A DNA stretch of 64,000 nt from Bradyrhizobium sp. 164 (GCF_023073715.1 NZ_JADPKA010000026.1:124001-188000); one strand, 5' to 3'. Positions 8,969 to 20,066 are shown, counted from the stretch's first letter. Notes: generated by a model not told the origin, from the letters alone. Made by a program: numbers and translations.

Positions 8969-8998
8969 TTGACAACTGCGCCTGCTTGCGCTGAACAT
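8969..8998 (+). promoter_or_regulatory. Putative promoter of the polyol operon
   Basis: A perfect TTGACA -35 box lies at 8969-8974. With an 18-base spacer the -10 position is GAACAT at 8993-8998, a 3-of-6 match. The inverted-repeat operator begins at 8999, right where the start of transcription would be. The ribosome-binding site and GTG start follow within 60 bases. Confidence 0.5.
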
Positions 8999-9017
8999 AT
9001 GCCCAACGCGTGGGCAT
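8999..9017. promoter_or_regulatory. Inverted-repeat operator before the polyol operon
   Basis: ATGCCCA (8999-9005) and TGGGCAT (9011-9017) form a perfect 7-base inverted repeat around the spacer ACGCG. The flanking bases extend the symmetry loosely. It overlaps the expected transcription start of the smoE operon and lies downstream of the SorC-type regulator gene, so it is a good candidate binding site for that regulator. Confidence 0.55.
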
Positions 9018-9049
9018 GTACTCAAAAGCGCGACTCTAGGGAGGTCTCC

Positions 9050-10363
<1,314 letters not shown>

Positions 10364-10392
10364 ACCCGAGCTCTCCCTCCTGAGCTCAAACT

Positions 10393-10434
10393 GGCGGCCA
10401 TCCGCCCATCCCCGGATGGATGGCCGCCTTTCTT
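10393..10434 (+). terminator. Hairpin between smoE and smoF (attenuator or mRNA-stabilising stem)
   Basis: Arms GGCGGCCATCC (10393-10403) and GGATGGCCGCC (10418-10428) pair perfectly over 11 bases and are followed by TTTCTT. It sits between the binding-protein and permease genes, where partial termination or protection of the upstream mRNA commonly gives excess binding protein. Confidence 0.65.
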
Positions 10435-10455
10435 CCCCGAAAGGAGAAGTCAGGG

Positions 10456-11328
10456 ATGGCAACCCGGCAGACGCAATTTCTTGCGCGCTCGCTCCTGACG
10501 CCAGCGGTTGGGCTGCTGTTCATCTGGATGATCGTCCCGCTCGCGCTGACGATCTATTTCGCGACGCTGCATTACAGTCTGCTCGATCCCGGCTCGGAAT
10601 CGTTCGTCGGCCTGGAAAATTTTCGCTACTTCCTGACCGATCCCGCCTTCCTTGCCTCGCTCCAGAACACCTTGGTGCTGGTCGGCTCCGTGCTGGCACT
10701 CACGATCCTGCTCGGCATTCCTCTGGCGCTGCTGATGGACCAGCCCGTGATCGGCCGCAATTTCGTCCGGCTGATGGTGATCGCGCCGTTCTTTGTGATG
10801 CCCACGGTGAGCGCGCTGGTCTGGAAGAATCTGCTGATGCACCCGGTATCGGGACTGTTTGCCTGGCTTGCTTCGCTGTTCGGCCTGACGCCGATCGACT
10901 GGTTCAACGATATGCCGCTGTTTGCGGTGATCCTGATCGTGACCTGGCAATGGCTGCCGTTCGCGACGCTGATCCTGCTCACCGCACTGCAATCGCTCGA
11001 CGAGGAGCAGAAGGAAGCTGCCGAGATGGATGGCGCCAGCGCCGTCTCGACCTTCATCTACATCACCCTGCCGCACCTCGCGCGCCCCATCACGGTAGTG
11101 ATCCTGATCGAGACCATCTTCCTGCTGACCGTGTTCGCCGAGATCTTCGTCACCACTGGCGGGGGTCCCGGTCTTCAGACCACCAATATCGCCTTCCTGA
11201 TCTATTCGCAGGCGCTGATCCAGTTCGACGTCGGCAGCGCCTCCGCGGGCGGCCTCGTTGCCGTGGCGATCGCCAACATCGTCGCTTTCTTCCTGGTCCG
11301 CATCGTCGGCCGCAATTTGGAGGCCTGA
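10456..11328 (+). CDS. smoF: Polyol ABC transporter permease 1
   Basis: A 290-residue inner-membrane permease of the MalF/UgpA type with about six transmembrane helices. The cytoplasmic EAA loop that docks with the ATPase is visible as EAAEMDGASAVSTFIYITLP near residue 192. The ATG at 10456 is chosen because AAGGAG at 10441-10446 lies 9 bases upstream; an in-frame ATG at 10420 would begin inside the intergenic hairpin. The stop is followed one base later by the start of the second permease, so the pair is co-translated. It should form a heterodimeric channel with the next gene product. Confidence 0.9.
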   Translation: MATRQTQFLARSLLTPAVGLLFIWMIVPLALTIYFATLHYSLLDPGSESFVGLENFRYFLTDPAFLASLQNTLVLVGSVLALTILLGIPLALLMDQPVIGRNFVRLMVIAPFFVMPTVSALVWKNLLMHPVSGLFAWLASLFGLTPIDWFNDMPLFAVILIVTWQWLPFATLILLTALQSLDEEQKEAAEMDGASAVSTFIYITLPHLARPITVVILIETIFLLTVFAEIFVTTGGGPGLQTTNIAFLIYSQALIQFDVGSASAGGLVAVAIANIVAFFLVRIVGRNLEA

Positions 11329-11329
11329 C

Positions 11330-12160
11330 ATGGCACGGATGGCGACGACGCGGCGAGTGGCGATATCGACCGCAGCGGCCTGGCTGTTCGGATTTCTGAT
11401 CTTCTTCCCGATTCTGTGGATGGTGCTGGCGAGCTTCAAGACCGAGCTCGAGGCCTTCGCCATCCCGCCGTCCTTCCTGTTCTTCCACTGGACCACGGAA
11501 AACTACGCGACCGTGCAGGAGCGCAGCGACTATTTCCACCACGCCATGAACTCGGTCATCATCGCCGGCGGCTCGACGCTGATTGCGCTTTTGATCGCCA
11601 TCCCGGCGGCTTGGTCGATGGCATTCTCGCCGACCAAGCGCACCAAGGACATCCTGCTCTGGATGCTCTCGACCAAGATGATGCCGCCGGTCGGCGTGCT
11701 GGTGCCGATCTACCTGATCTACAAATCCTTCGGCCTGCTCGATTCCCGCATCGGCCTCGTCTTCATCCTCTGCCTCGGCAATCTGCCGATCGTCATCTGG
11801 ATGCTGTTCACCTATTTCAAGGAGATCCCGCGCGATATCCTCGAGGCCGCGCGCATGGACGGCGCCACCATCGGCCGCGAACTCGTCTACGTGCTGACGC
11901 CGATGGCGATCCCGGGGCTCGCATCGACGCTGCTGCTCAACCTGATCCTCGCCTGGAACGAGGCGTTCTGGACGCTCAACCTGTCGACCTCGAACGCCGC
12001 GCCGCTCACCACGTTCATCGCGTCCTATTCGAGCCCGGAAGGGCTGTTCTGGGCAAAGCTGTCGGCGGCCTCCACGCTGGCGATCGCGCCCATTCTCGTC
12101 CTCGGTTGGTTCAGCCAGAAGCAGCTCGTGCGCGGGCTCACCTTCGGCGCGGTGAAGTAG
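11330..12160 (+). CDS. smoG: Polyol ABC transporter permease 2
   Basis: A 276-residue MalG-type inner-membrane permease with about six transmembrane helices. The EAA loop is seen as LEAARMDGATIGRELVYVL near residue 175, and the C terminus ends QLVRGLTFGAVK as in many MalG proteins. The start at 11330 comes 1 base after the smoF stop, and TTTGGAGG lies just upstream within smoF. A longer in-frame start at 11258 would overlap smoF by 70 bases and add an Arg/Ser-rich stretch without family support. It pairs with SmoF to form the channel for the polyol bound by SmoE. Confidence 0.9.
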   Translation: MARMATTRRVAISTAAAWLFGFLIFFPILWMVLASFKTELEAFAIPPSFLFFHWTTENYATVQERSDYFHHAMNSVIIAGGSTLIALLIAIPAAWSMAFSPTKRTKDILLWMLSTKMMPPVGVLVPIYLIYKSFGLLDSRIGLVFILCLGNLPIVIWMLFTYFKEIPRDILEAARMDGATIGRELVYVLTPMAIPGLASTLLLNLILAWNEAFWTLNLSTSNAAPLTTFIASYSSPEGLFWAKLSAASTLAIAPILVLGWFSQKQLVRGLTFGAVK

Positions 12161-12175
12161 AGGGGCTGCCGGATC

Positions 12176-13183
<1,008 letters not shown>

Positions 13184-13214
13184 CAAGAAACGGCAAGAAA
13201 ACGGGAAGACGATC

Positions 13215-13988
13215 ATGTACCTGGACAAATTCAAGCTGAACGGCAAGAGCGCGTTCATCACCGGCGGCGGGCAGGGCATTGGCCTTGCTTGCGCCGAAGC
13301 GCTGGCTGAGGCCGGCGCCAGGGTCGTGATCGGTGATCGCGACAGCAAGGTCGCCGACAGCGCCAAAGCCACCCTGAAGGCCAAGGGCTACGACATCGAG
13401 ACCGCGATCATGGACGTCACCGATACCAAGCGCGTCGCGGAGGTCGCAAACGACCTCGTCGCCCGCCACGGCAAGGTCGACATCCTCGTCAACAATGCCG
13501 GCATCGCGCGCAGCGAGACGCCGGCCGAGACCGTCACCGACGAGCACTGGCTCAACGTCATCGACGTCAACCTCAACGGCACCTTCTGGTGCTGCCGCGA
13601 GTTCGGCAAGCACATGTTGAAGGCTAGAAGCGGTGCCATCGTCAATGTCGGCTCGATGTCTGGCTTCATCGTCAACAAGCCGCAGGAGCAGTGCTTCTAC
13701 AACGCCTCCAAGGCCGGTGTGCACCATCTCACCAAGTCGCTCGCCGCCGAATGGGGCGCACGCGGCATCCGCGTCAACGCGGTGGCGCCGACCTATATCG
13801 AAACGCCGCTGAACGCCTTCGTGAAGAGCAATCCGAAAATGTACGACGCCTGGATCGGCGGAACCCCGATGGCGCGGATGGGGCAGGTCGAGGAGATCGC
13901 CTCCGTCGTGCTGTTCCTCTCGTCCGAGGCCGCAAGCCTGATGACCGGCAGCATCGTGCTGGTGGATGGCGGCTACACTTGCTGGTAG
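13215..13988 (+). CDS. smoS: Polyol dehydrogenase, SDR family (sorbitol dehydrogenase-like)
   Basis: A 257-residue short-chain dehydrogenase. The NAD-binding motif TGGGQGIG is at residues 16-23, the NNAG motif follows near residue 95, and the catalytic Ser (NVGSMSG), Tyr162 and Lys166 (YNASK) are all present. The length and the position after a SmoEFGK transporter match SmoS-type sorbitol/galactitol dehydrogenases, which oxidise an imported hexitol to a ketose in the cytoplasm. The ATG at 13215 is the natural start; an in-frame upstream start would overlap smoK. Ribitol or arabitol dehydrogenase activity is also possible, given the pentulose-type kinase that follows. Confidence 0.87.
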   Translation: MYLDKFKLNGKSAFITGGGQGIGLACAEALAEAGARVVIGDRDSKVADSAKATLKAKGYDIETAIMDVTDTKRVAEVANDLVARHGKVDILVNNAGIARSETPAETVTDEHWLNVIDVNLNGTFWCCREFGKHMLKARSGAIVNVGSMSGFIVNKPQEQCFYNASKAGVHHLTKSLAAEWGARGIRVNAVAPTYIETPLNAFVKSNPKMYDAWIGGTPMARMGQVEEIASVVLFLSSEAASLMTGSIVLVDGGYTCW

Positions 13989-14025
13989 GCTTGCGTCAAA
14001 GCTGACGAAGCGACCGGGAGCGACA

Positions 14026-15669
14026 ATGCCGCGAGCGTATATCGGCGTCGATGTAGGGACCACAAGCACGCGGGCAGGGGTGTTTGACGAAGCGGGCACG
14101 CTGCTCGCTCTGGCGCGACATCCGATCCGGACCTGGCACGAGGCCGGCGATATCGTTGAGCAGTCGTCCCAGGACATCTGGGACGCCTGCGCGACATCGG
14201 TACGCGCGGCGATGACGGAAGCTGGCATCACGCCCGATAGCGTCCGTGGCATCGGTTTCGATGCCACCTGTTCCCTAGTCGTCCTCGATAGGCAAGGCGA
14301 GCCACTCACGGTCAGTGGCTCCGGGGATAAGCAGCGCAACGTCATCGTCTGGATGGACCACCGCGCCACCGCCGAGGCGAGGCTGATCAACGAGACCGAG
14401 GATGCCGTGCTGCGCTATGTCGGCGGCTCGATCTCGCCCGAGATGCAGATGCCGAAGCTGCTTTGGCTGAAGCGGCATCTTCGGGCGAGTTTCGACGCCG
14501 CTGGTTACTTCTTCGATCTGGCTGATTATCTGGCCTGGCGCGCGACCGGCTCGCTCCAGCGCTCGACTTGCACCGTCACCTGCAAGTGGAACTACCTCGC
14601 ACATGATGGCGGCTGGAGCGCGCCATTCTTCAAGCGCATTGGCCTGTCGGACTTCGTCAGCGAGACATGCGCGCGCATTGGCACCGAGATGGTCGCCCCC
14701 GGCACGCGGCTCGGTGCCGGTCTCACGCCCGCCGCGGCGGCCGAACTGGGCCTGTCGCCGGGCACGCCGGTCGGGGCGTCGCTGATCGACGCGCATGCGG
14801 GCGGCATCGGTGCGATCGGCGGCCGCGACGGCTCGGGCGGAGCAGCAGACGCATGCGATCGCCTCGCCTACATCATGGGGACATCGGCCTGCATCATGGC
14901 GACCACGAAGGAACCCTGTTTCGTGCCCGGCGTATGGGGACCTTACTACTCCGGCATGGTGCCGGACTTATGGCTCAACGAGGGTGGCCAGTCGGCCGCG
15001 GGCGCCGCGATCGATCACCTCCTCAAGTCGCATCCGGGTTTTGGCGAGGCGAGCGCGGCGGCGCGTAACGAGCGCCTCGACCTCATCGACTTCCTCGAGC
15101 GCCGCATCATCGCGCGCGCAGGCGATGCCAGCCGCGCCGCGCTGCTCGCGCGTGACGTGCATGTGCTTCCCGAATTCATCGGCAACCGTTCGCCCTACGC
15201 TGATCCTGACACGCGCGCGGTGATCGCCGGTCTCGATCTCGACACCGACATCGCTTCGATGGAGCGGCTATTCGTCGCCGGCCTCTGCGGGCTCGCCTAT
15301 GGGCTCGCCGAGGTGATCGAGGCCTTTGCCGCGCATGGCGTTCGCTCCAGCATCATGATCATGGGCGGTGGGGCCAGCCGTAGCCCGCTGGTGCGCCAGA
15401 TCATGGCCGATACGACCGGCCTCACGGTCGCGCTGCCGCAGACCAAGGAGCCGGTGCTGCTGGGTGCCGCGATGCTCGGCGCAGTGGCCGGCGGCGCCTA
15501 TGCCTCGATCGGCGAGACCATGGCAAAAATGTCGGCGTTGGGACGCAAGAGCGAGCCGACCGCTCCCGATATGGCGGCGTTTCACGCCCGCAAGCGCGAG
15601 GTCTACAAGCTGCTACGCAACGTCGACCGCGGCAGCCGCGCGGCGATGAGCGACATCGCGAGGGGTTGA
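14026..15669 (+). CDS. FGGY-family pentulose kinase (ribulokinase-like)
   Basis: A 547-residue FGGY carbohydrate kinase. The N-terminal phosphate-binding motif is GVDVGTTSTRAGVFD near residue 6, a GFDATCSLVV segment is near residue 80, and the C-terminal nucleotide motif IMIMGGGASRSPLVRQIMAD is near residue 443. The GFDATCSL form and length resemble the pentulose-kinase branch (D-ribulokinase-like) more than classical 480-residue xylulokinase. It would phosphorylate a ketopentose made by the preceding dehydrogenase, for example ribulose from ribitol or xylulose from arabitol. An in-frame start at 13966 overlaps the dehydrogenase and was not used. The stop overlaps the next gene. Confidence 0.85.
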   Translation: MPRAYIGVDVGTTSTRAGVFDEAGTLLALARHPIRTWHEAGDIVEQSSQDIWDACATSVRAAMTEAGITPDSVRGIGFDATCSLVVLDRQGEPLTVSGSGDKQRNVIVWMDHRATAEARLINETEDAVLRYVGGSISPEMQMPKLLWLKRHLRASFDAAGYFFDLADYLAWRATGSLQRSTCTVTCKWNYLAHDGGWSAPFFKRIGLSDFVSETCARIGTEMVAPGTRLGAGLTPAAAAELGLSPGTPVGASLIDAHAGGIGAIGGRDGSGGAADACDRLAYIMGTSACIMATTKEPCFVPGVWGPYYSGMVPDLWLNEGGQSAAGAAIDHLLKSHPGFGEASAAARNERLDLIDFLERRIIARAGDASRAALLARDVHVLPEFIGNRSPYADPDTRAVIAGLDLDTDIASMERLFVAGLCGLAYGLAEVIEAFAAHGVRSSIMIMGGGASRSPLVRQIMADTTGLTVALPQTKEPVLLGAAMLGAVAGGAYASIGETMAKMSALGRKSEPTAPDMAAFHARKREVYKLLRNVDRGSRAAMSDIARG

Positions 15670-15674
15670 AACGG

Positions 15675-16610
15675 ATGCTGATTGCCTGTGGCGATGCGCT
15701 GATCGATTTCGTGCCGACGCGAAGCACTGAGGGACGTGAAGCGGTAATGCCCGCGGTCGGCGGCGCCTGCCTCAACGTGGCCATCGGCATGGCGCGGCTG
15801 GGGGCGCCGACAAGTTTCGTCGGAGGCATCTCGACCGACTTATTCGGCCGCATGATCGCAGATCATGCCACCGTCTCCAACGTCGGCCTCGATCTCGCTA
15901 CCCGCAGTGATCACCAGACCACGCTGGCTTTCGTCCGCATCGTCGCCGGCGAGTCGCATTACGCCTTCTACGATGCCGAGACCGCGACGCGGAACTGGAC
16001 CTACCGGCGAGGTACGATTCCGTTCGATGCGGTGGACGCCCTCCATGTCGGTTCGACCACGCTGGTCAATGATCAGGGCGCAGCGGAGACGACGGCATTG
16101 GTCGCGGACGCGCGGGCGTCAGCAACCATCTCCTTCGATCCGAACTGCCGCCCCAATCTGGTCAAGGACAAGCCGGCCTATCTCGCGCGCATGGCCGGCT
16201 TCGCTGCCAGCGCCGATCTCATCAAGATGTCCGACGTCGATTTCGCCTATCTCTTCGGGGACGAGCCATATCAACAACGCGCGAGCGCGTTGCTGGGGCA
16301 GGGTACGAGCCTTGTCGTCATCACCCGCGGCAACGACGGCGCGGTCGCCTGGCACCCGGGCGCAGGACGGATCGAGGTCGCCGCGCCCAAGGTCGAGGTG
16401 GCCGACACGATCGGGGCCGGCGACAGCTTTCAGGCGGCGCTGCTGTTCGCTCTGCACAAGCAGGGTCGCATTGCCCGGCAAACCTTGAAGGACATCAGTG
16501 CCGACGAGCTCCGCCGCGCGCTATCCTTCGCCGCCAATTGCGCCGGCCTCACTTGCACCCGTCCGGGCGCCGATCCGCCCTGGAGCCACGAGGTGAGTTG
16601 GAGCTTGTAG
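15675..16610 (+). CDS. PfkB-family sugar kinase (fructokinase-like)
   Basis: A 311-residue ribokinase/PfkB-type kinase. The GG motif is seen near residue 35 (VGGACLNVAIGMARLG), and the catalytic/anion-hole motif DTIGAGDSF is near residue 244 with the base Asp at residue 250. The length and motifs match bacterial fructokinases, which make fructose 6-phosphate from fructose released by sorbitol or mannitol dehydrogenase. An in-frame TTG at 15666 overlaps the upstream stop, but the GAGGGG ribosome-binding site at 15660-15665 fits only the ATG at 15675. Together with the FGGY kinase the operon can channel both a ketohexose and a ketopentose. Confidence 0.87.
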   Translation: MLIACGDALIDFVPTRSTEGREAVMPAVGGACLNVAIGMARLGAPTSFVGGISTDLFGRMIADHATVSNVGLDLATRSDHQTTLAFVRIVAGESHYAFYDAETATRNWTYRRGTIPFDAVDALHVGSTTLVNDQGAAETTALVADARASATISFDPNCRPNLVKDKPAYLARMAGFAASADLIKMSDVDFAYLFGDEPYQQRASALLGQGTSLVVITRGNDGAVAWHPGAGRIEVAAPKVEVADTIGAGDSFQAALLFALHKQGRIARQTLKDISADELRRALSFAANCAGLTCTRPGADPPWSHEVSWSL

Positions 16611-16708
16611 CGATTGCCACCCCTGCGGTTGCCGCGATTCGGTGGACAATGGTTATGCGCCCGCGGAAATGGACAGGATAGACCCGAGCTGGCAAGGTCC
16701 GAGCGTCC

Positions 16709-18148
16709 ATGACGCGGGGCTTCGATATGAGCAATGATCCCTGTTTTTTGTCTGCCACTGAACTGCGCGGCCTCTTTGCCGGGAAGCGGATCTCGCCGGT
16801 CGAGATCGTCCGCGCCGTGCTTGCGCGCGCCGAGGCGCTCCAGGTCGAATTGAACTGCTTCATCACCTTATGCGGCGACCAGGCGATCGCAGCGGCGCGC
16901 GAAGCCGAGCGCAAGATGATGACCGGCGAGCCCCTCGGCCTGCTGCACGGCATCCCCGTCACCGTCAAGGATATCGTCAACACCAAGGGTGTGAAGACCA
17001 CCTTCGGCGCCGTTCCCTACAAGGACAATGTGCCGAACGAGGATGCCGTCGCGGTGGCGCGGCTGCGCAGCGAAGGCGCGATCCTGATCGGCAAGACCAC
17101 GACGCCGGAATTCGGCAGCAAGTGCCTGACGGACTCGCCCTTGTTCGGCCGCACCCGCAATGCGTGGGATGCGCGCCGTTCCTCCGGCGGCTCCAGCGGC
17201 GGCGCGGCGGTTGCCGTTGCGAGCGGCATCGCGCCGCTTGCAATCGCGACGGACGGTGGCGGCTCGACGCGGATTCCGGCCGCCTGCAACGGCGTGGTTG
17301 GGCTGAAGCAGAGCAACGGCGTCGTCCCGCACAGCCAGGCGCTCGATGTGTTCGGCAACCAAACCTATGTCACGCCGACCACCCGCACCGTGGCCGACAC
17401 CGCGCTGATGATGCAGGCGATGGCCGGCGAGGATCCTTGCGATCCCTGGTCGATCGGCGTCCCCGTGCCTGATTTCATCGGCACCGCCGCTCCGCACGGC
17501 GATCTGCGCGGGCAGAAGATCCTGTTCTGTGCTTCGCCGCCCGGACGTCCAGTGTCGCTAGACGTCGCGGCCAGCTTCAAGGCGAGCCTTGATCGGCTGG
17601 CGGAGCTCGGTGCCGAGCTTGAAGAGTTCTCCGGCGACGGCTTCGACATAGAGCCAATCTGGCGCGCGATCAACCACACGGTCTGGCGCACGCGCTTTGC
17701 AAAGCTCGCCGCAGAGCACGGGGACGAGCTGAGCGAGGCCTTTCGCAAGCAGCTCGCGCTCGCAAGCGAGGTCAGCGGCGTCGAATACCAGGACGCGATG
17801 TTCGCGCGCACCGCGCTGTTCCGCCGGGTGCAATCGTTGCTTGCGCACGGGCACCTGCTGGCGATGCCGACACTCACGCGCACGGCGCTGCCGATCGAGC
17901 AGGATTTGTTCGGCACCATCGAGATCGACGGCAAGCAGTTCGACAGCGTCCGGCCGCATTGGTTCCCCTGGACCATGCTATTCAACATGACCGGGCATCC
18001 CGCCGTCAGCCTGCCCTGCGGCTTCGGCCGTGACGGCCTGCCGATCGGGCTGCAGCTCGTCGGCCGCTTCCGCGGCGAGGCCGAATTGCTGCGCGTGAGC
18101 GCGCTGTTCGAGGCTTCAAGTGACCTTCTGTCCCGCTGGCCGGCCTGA
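16709..18148 (+). CDS. Amidase (amidase-signature family)
   Basis: A 479-residue amidase-signature hydrolase that cleaves a carboxamide in the cytoplasm. The catalytic triad is visible: Lys87 (TVKDIV), the cis-Ser in GGSSGG (residues 160-165) and the nucleophile Ser186 (TDGGGSTRIP). The length is normal. An alternative start at 16727 (MSNDPCFLS) would remove 6 residues and cannot be excluded. It lies 81 bases before a peptide-type ABC transporter in the same direction, which suggests that the imported compound is an amide or acyl-amino acid. GatA activity is unlikely without gatB and gatC neighbours. Confidence 0.9.
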   Translation: MTRGFDMSNDPCFLSATELRGLFAGKRISPVEIVRAVLARAEALQVELNCFITLCGDQAIAAAREAERKMMTGEPLGLLHGIPVTVKDIVNTKGVKTTFGAVPYKDNVPNEDAVAVARLRSEGAILIGKTTTPEFGSKCLTDSPLFGRTRNAWDARRSSGGSSGGAAVAVASGIAPLAIATDGGGSTRIPAACNGVVGLKQSNGVVPHSQALDVFGNQTYVTPTTRTVADTALMMQAMAGEDPCDPWSIGVPVPDFIGTAAPHGDLRGQKILFCASPPGRPVSLDVAASFKASLDRLAELGAELEEFSGDGFDIEPIWRAINHTVWRTRFAKLAAEHGDELSEAFRKQLALASEVSGVEYQDAMFARTALFRRVQSLLAHGHLLAMPTLTRTALPIEQDLFGTIEIDGKQFDSVRPHWFPWTMLFNMTGHPAVSLPCGFGRDGLPIGLQLVGRFRGEAELLRVSALFEASSDLLSRWPA

Positions 18149-18161
18149 GGCGACGGGCATG

Positions 18162-18176
18162 CGGCAAAGGGCTTGC
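18162..18176 (+). promoter_or_regulatory. Weak sigma-54-like element before the ABC permease
   Basis: CGGC at 18162-18165 and TTGC at 18173-18176 give the correct 10-base gap between the GG and GC dinucleotides of a -24/-12 promoter. The first base is C instead of T, and the same bases form a short GGCAA/TTGCC inverted repeat, so the match may be chance. Confidence 0.25.
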
Positions 18177-18229
18177 CTCCGGCACCCGGACATGTTGATC
18201 GTGCCTGCTAGCCCTGAAGCCGAGCGCGC

Positions 18230-19180
18230 ATGAGCGTCTTTGTCCTCCGACGTCTGTTGACCTTGCTGGCGACCCTGGTCGGCGCATCGCTGATCATCTT
18301 CCTGGTGCTCGACGCGCTTCCCGGCAACGCCGCGCAGATGCTGATGGGGGCCGACGCCTCGCCGGACGCAGTCCGCGCGCTCACCGTCAAGCTCGGGCTC
18401 GACCAGCCGCTGGCGGTTCGCTACCTGCAATGGATCAAGGGCCTCCTCGTCGGAGATCTCGGCAACTCCTATGTCTACGGCACGCCGGTCGCGAGCCTGA
18501 TCGCGGAGCGGCTGGTGCTGACCATTCCGCTCGCGATCATGGCCATGACGATCACGGTGACGCTGGCGCTCTCCGCCGGCATCTACACCGCCGCCAACCA
18601 CAACAAGCTTGGCGACGTCGGCGTGATGTCACTGACGCAGGTGGGCATCGCGCTGCCGAATTTCTGGTTCGCGATCCTCTTGGTCCTGTTGTTCTCGGTG
18701 CGGCTGCAATGGCTCTCGGCGGGCGGCTTTGGCGGCTGGGACGATGGCCTCTGGTCGGGCATCAAGTCGCTGCTGCTGCCGGCGATCTCGCTCGCGGTGG
18801 TGCAGGCCGCGATTCTCGCGCGGGTCACCCGCTCGGCCGTGCTCGAGGTGCTGCGTGAGGACTTCGTCCGCACAGCCCGTGCGAAGGGCCTCGGCAAGCG
18901 CGAGGTGCTGTGGCGCCATGTGCTGCGTAACGCCATGATCCCCGTGATGACCGTGATGGGGTTGCAATTCGCCAATCTGCTCGCCGGCACCATCGTGATC
19001 GAGAACGTGTTCTACCTGCCGGGCCTCGGCCGCCTGATCTTCCAGTCGATCGCCAACCGCGACCTGATCGTGGTGCGCAACTGCGTGATGCTGCTCGCGG
19101 CCATGGTCGTCATCGTCAATTTCGTGGTCGATGTGCTCTATGCCTTCATCGATCCCCGCATCAAGGTCCACGACCTGTGA
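18230..19180 (+). CDS. Peptide-type ABC transporter permease (DppB-like)
   Basis: A 316-residue inner-membrane permease of the DppB/OppB family with about six helices. The N terminus MSVFVLRRLLTLLATLVGAS is typical, the EAA-like docking loop is TARAKGLGKREVLWRHVLRNA near residue 223, and the C terminus ends in YAFIDPRIK. It would pair with the DppC-like protein encoded next, whose GTG start overlaps its stop by 4 bases. The cluster lies between two amidase genes, so the cargo may be an amide, oligopeptide or related nitrogen compound; the family alone does not fix it. Confidence 0.92.
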   Translation: MSVFVLRRLLTLLATLVGASLIIFLVLDALPGNAAQMLMGADASPDAVRALTVKLGLDQPLAVRYLQWIKGLLVGDLGNSYVYGTPVASLIAERLVLTIPLAIMAMTITVTLALSAGIYTAANHNKLGDVGVMSLTQVGIALPNFWFAILLVLLFSVRLQWLSAGGFGGWDDGLWSGIKSLLLPAISLAVVQAAILARVTRSAVLEVLREDFVRTARAKGLGKREVLWRHVLRNAMIPVMTVMGLQFANLLAGTIVIENVFYLPGLGRLIFQSIANRDLIVVRNCVMLLAAMVVIVNFVVDVLYAFIDPRIKVHDL

Positions 19181-20064
19181 GCGAGCCCCTCACCATCGAC
19201 GCGCCGATTGCGACGCGGCCGCTGCCGGCTCGGACGTTCTGGCGCCGCGCGCTGCGCCATCGCAGTTTCGTGCTTGGCGGCGCGCTGAGCCTGCTGGTGC
19301 TCGCCTCAGCGCTGTTGTCGCTGGTGTGGACGCCGTGGTCGCCCTATGAGATCGACATCGCCTCGAAACTCCGGCCGCCGTCGGCATCGCACTGGCTCGG
19401 CACCGATTCCTTCGGCCGAGACATCGTCTCGCTGCTGCTCGCTGGCGCGCGTTCGACCATCATGGTCGGCATCATCGCGGTGAGCATCGGTCTCAGCTTC
19501 GGCGTCTGCCTTGGCTTGATCGCCTCGGCCAGGCGCGGCTGGACCGAAGAGATCATCATGCGCTTTGCCGATTTCAGCTTCGCCTTTCCGGCCGTGCTCT
19601 CGGCGATCATGCTCGCCGCCGTGTTGGGACCGGGCATGGTGACCTCGATCGTCGCGATCGGTATCTTCCAGATCCCGACGCTGACGCGGCTGACGCGCGG
19701 TTCGGCCAACGCGATCTGGGCGCGCGAATTCGTGCTGGCCGCGCGCGCGGCAGGCAAGGGGCGCTTCCGCATCACGATCGAGCACGTGCTGCCCAACATC
19801 CTGTCGATCCTGATCGTGCAGGTCACCATCCAGTTCGCGCTTGCCATTCTCGCCGAAGCCGCACTGTCCTATCTCGGCCTCGGCACGCAGCCGCCGCAGC
19901 CGTCATGGGGCCGCATGTTGAACGATGCGCAGACGCTGCTGTTCCAGTCGCCGATGCTCGCGGTCTATCCCGGCGCTGCGATCGCGATCGCGGTGCTCGG
20001 CCTCAATCTGCTTGGTGACGGATTGCGCGACCTGCTCGATCCCAGACTGGCGCGGGAGCGGTAA
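19177..20064 (+). CDS. Peptide-type ABC transporter permease (DppC-like)
   Basis: A 295-residue inner-membrane permease of the DppC/OppC family. The HWLGTDSFGRDIVSLLLAGAR motif near residue 70 and the C-terminal GDGLRDLLDPRLARER are hallmarks. The EAA-like loop is around AARAAGKGRFRITIEHVLPN near residue 190. The start is a GTG that overlaps the upstream stop (GTGA), giving translational coupling. It forms the second half of the channel. The next gene, an ATPase, begins 2 bases after its stop. Confidence 0.92.
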   Translation: MSEPLTIDAPIATRPLPARTFWRRALRHRSFVLGGALSLLVLASALLSLVWTPWSPYEIDIASKLRPPSASHWLGTDSFGRDIVSLLLAGARSTIMVGIIAVSIGLSFGVCLGLIASARRGWTEEIIMRFADFSFAFPAVLSAIMLAAVLGPGMVTSIVAIGIFQIPTLTRLTRGSANAIWAREFVLAARAAGKGRFRITIEHVLPNILSILIVQVTIQFALAILAEAALSYLGLGTQPPQPSWGRMLNDAQTLLFQSPMLAVYPGAAIAIAVLGLNLLGDGLRDLLDPRLARER

Positions 20065-20066
20065 TA

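Noticed and set aside
8969..9049. Longer N terminus for the smoE binding protein
   Set aside because: It would place the -35 box and operator inside the gene and bury the signal peptide; the GTG at 9050 has an excellent ribosome-binding site.
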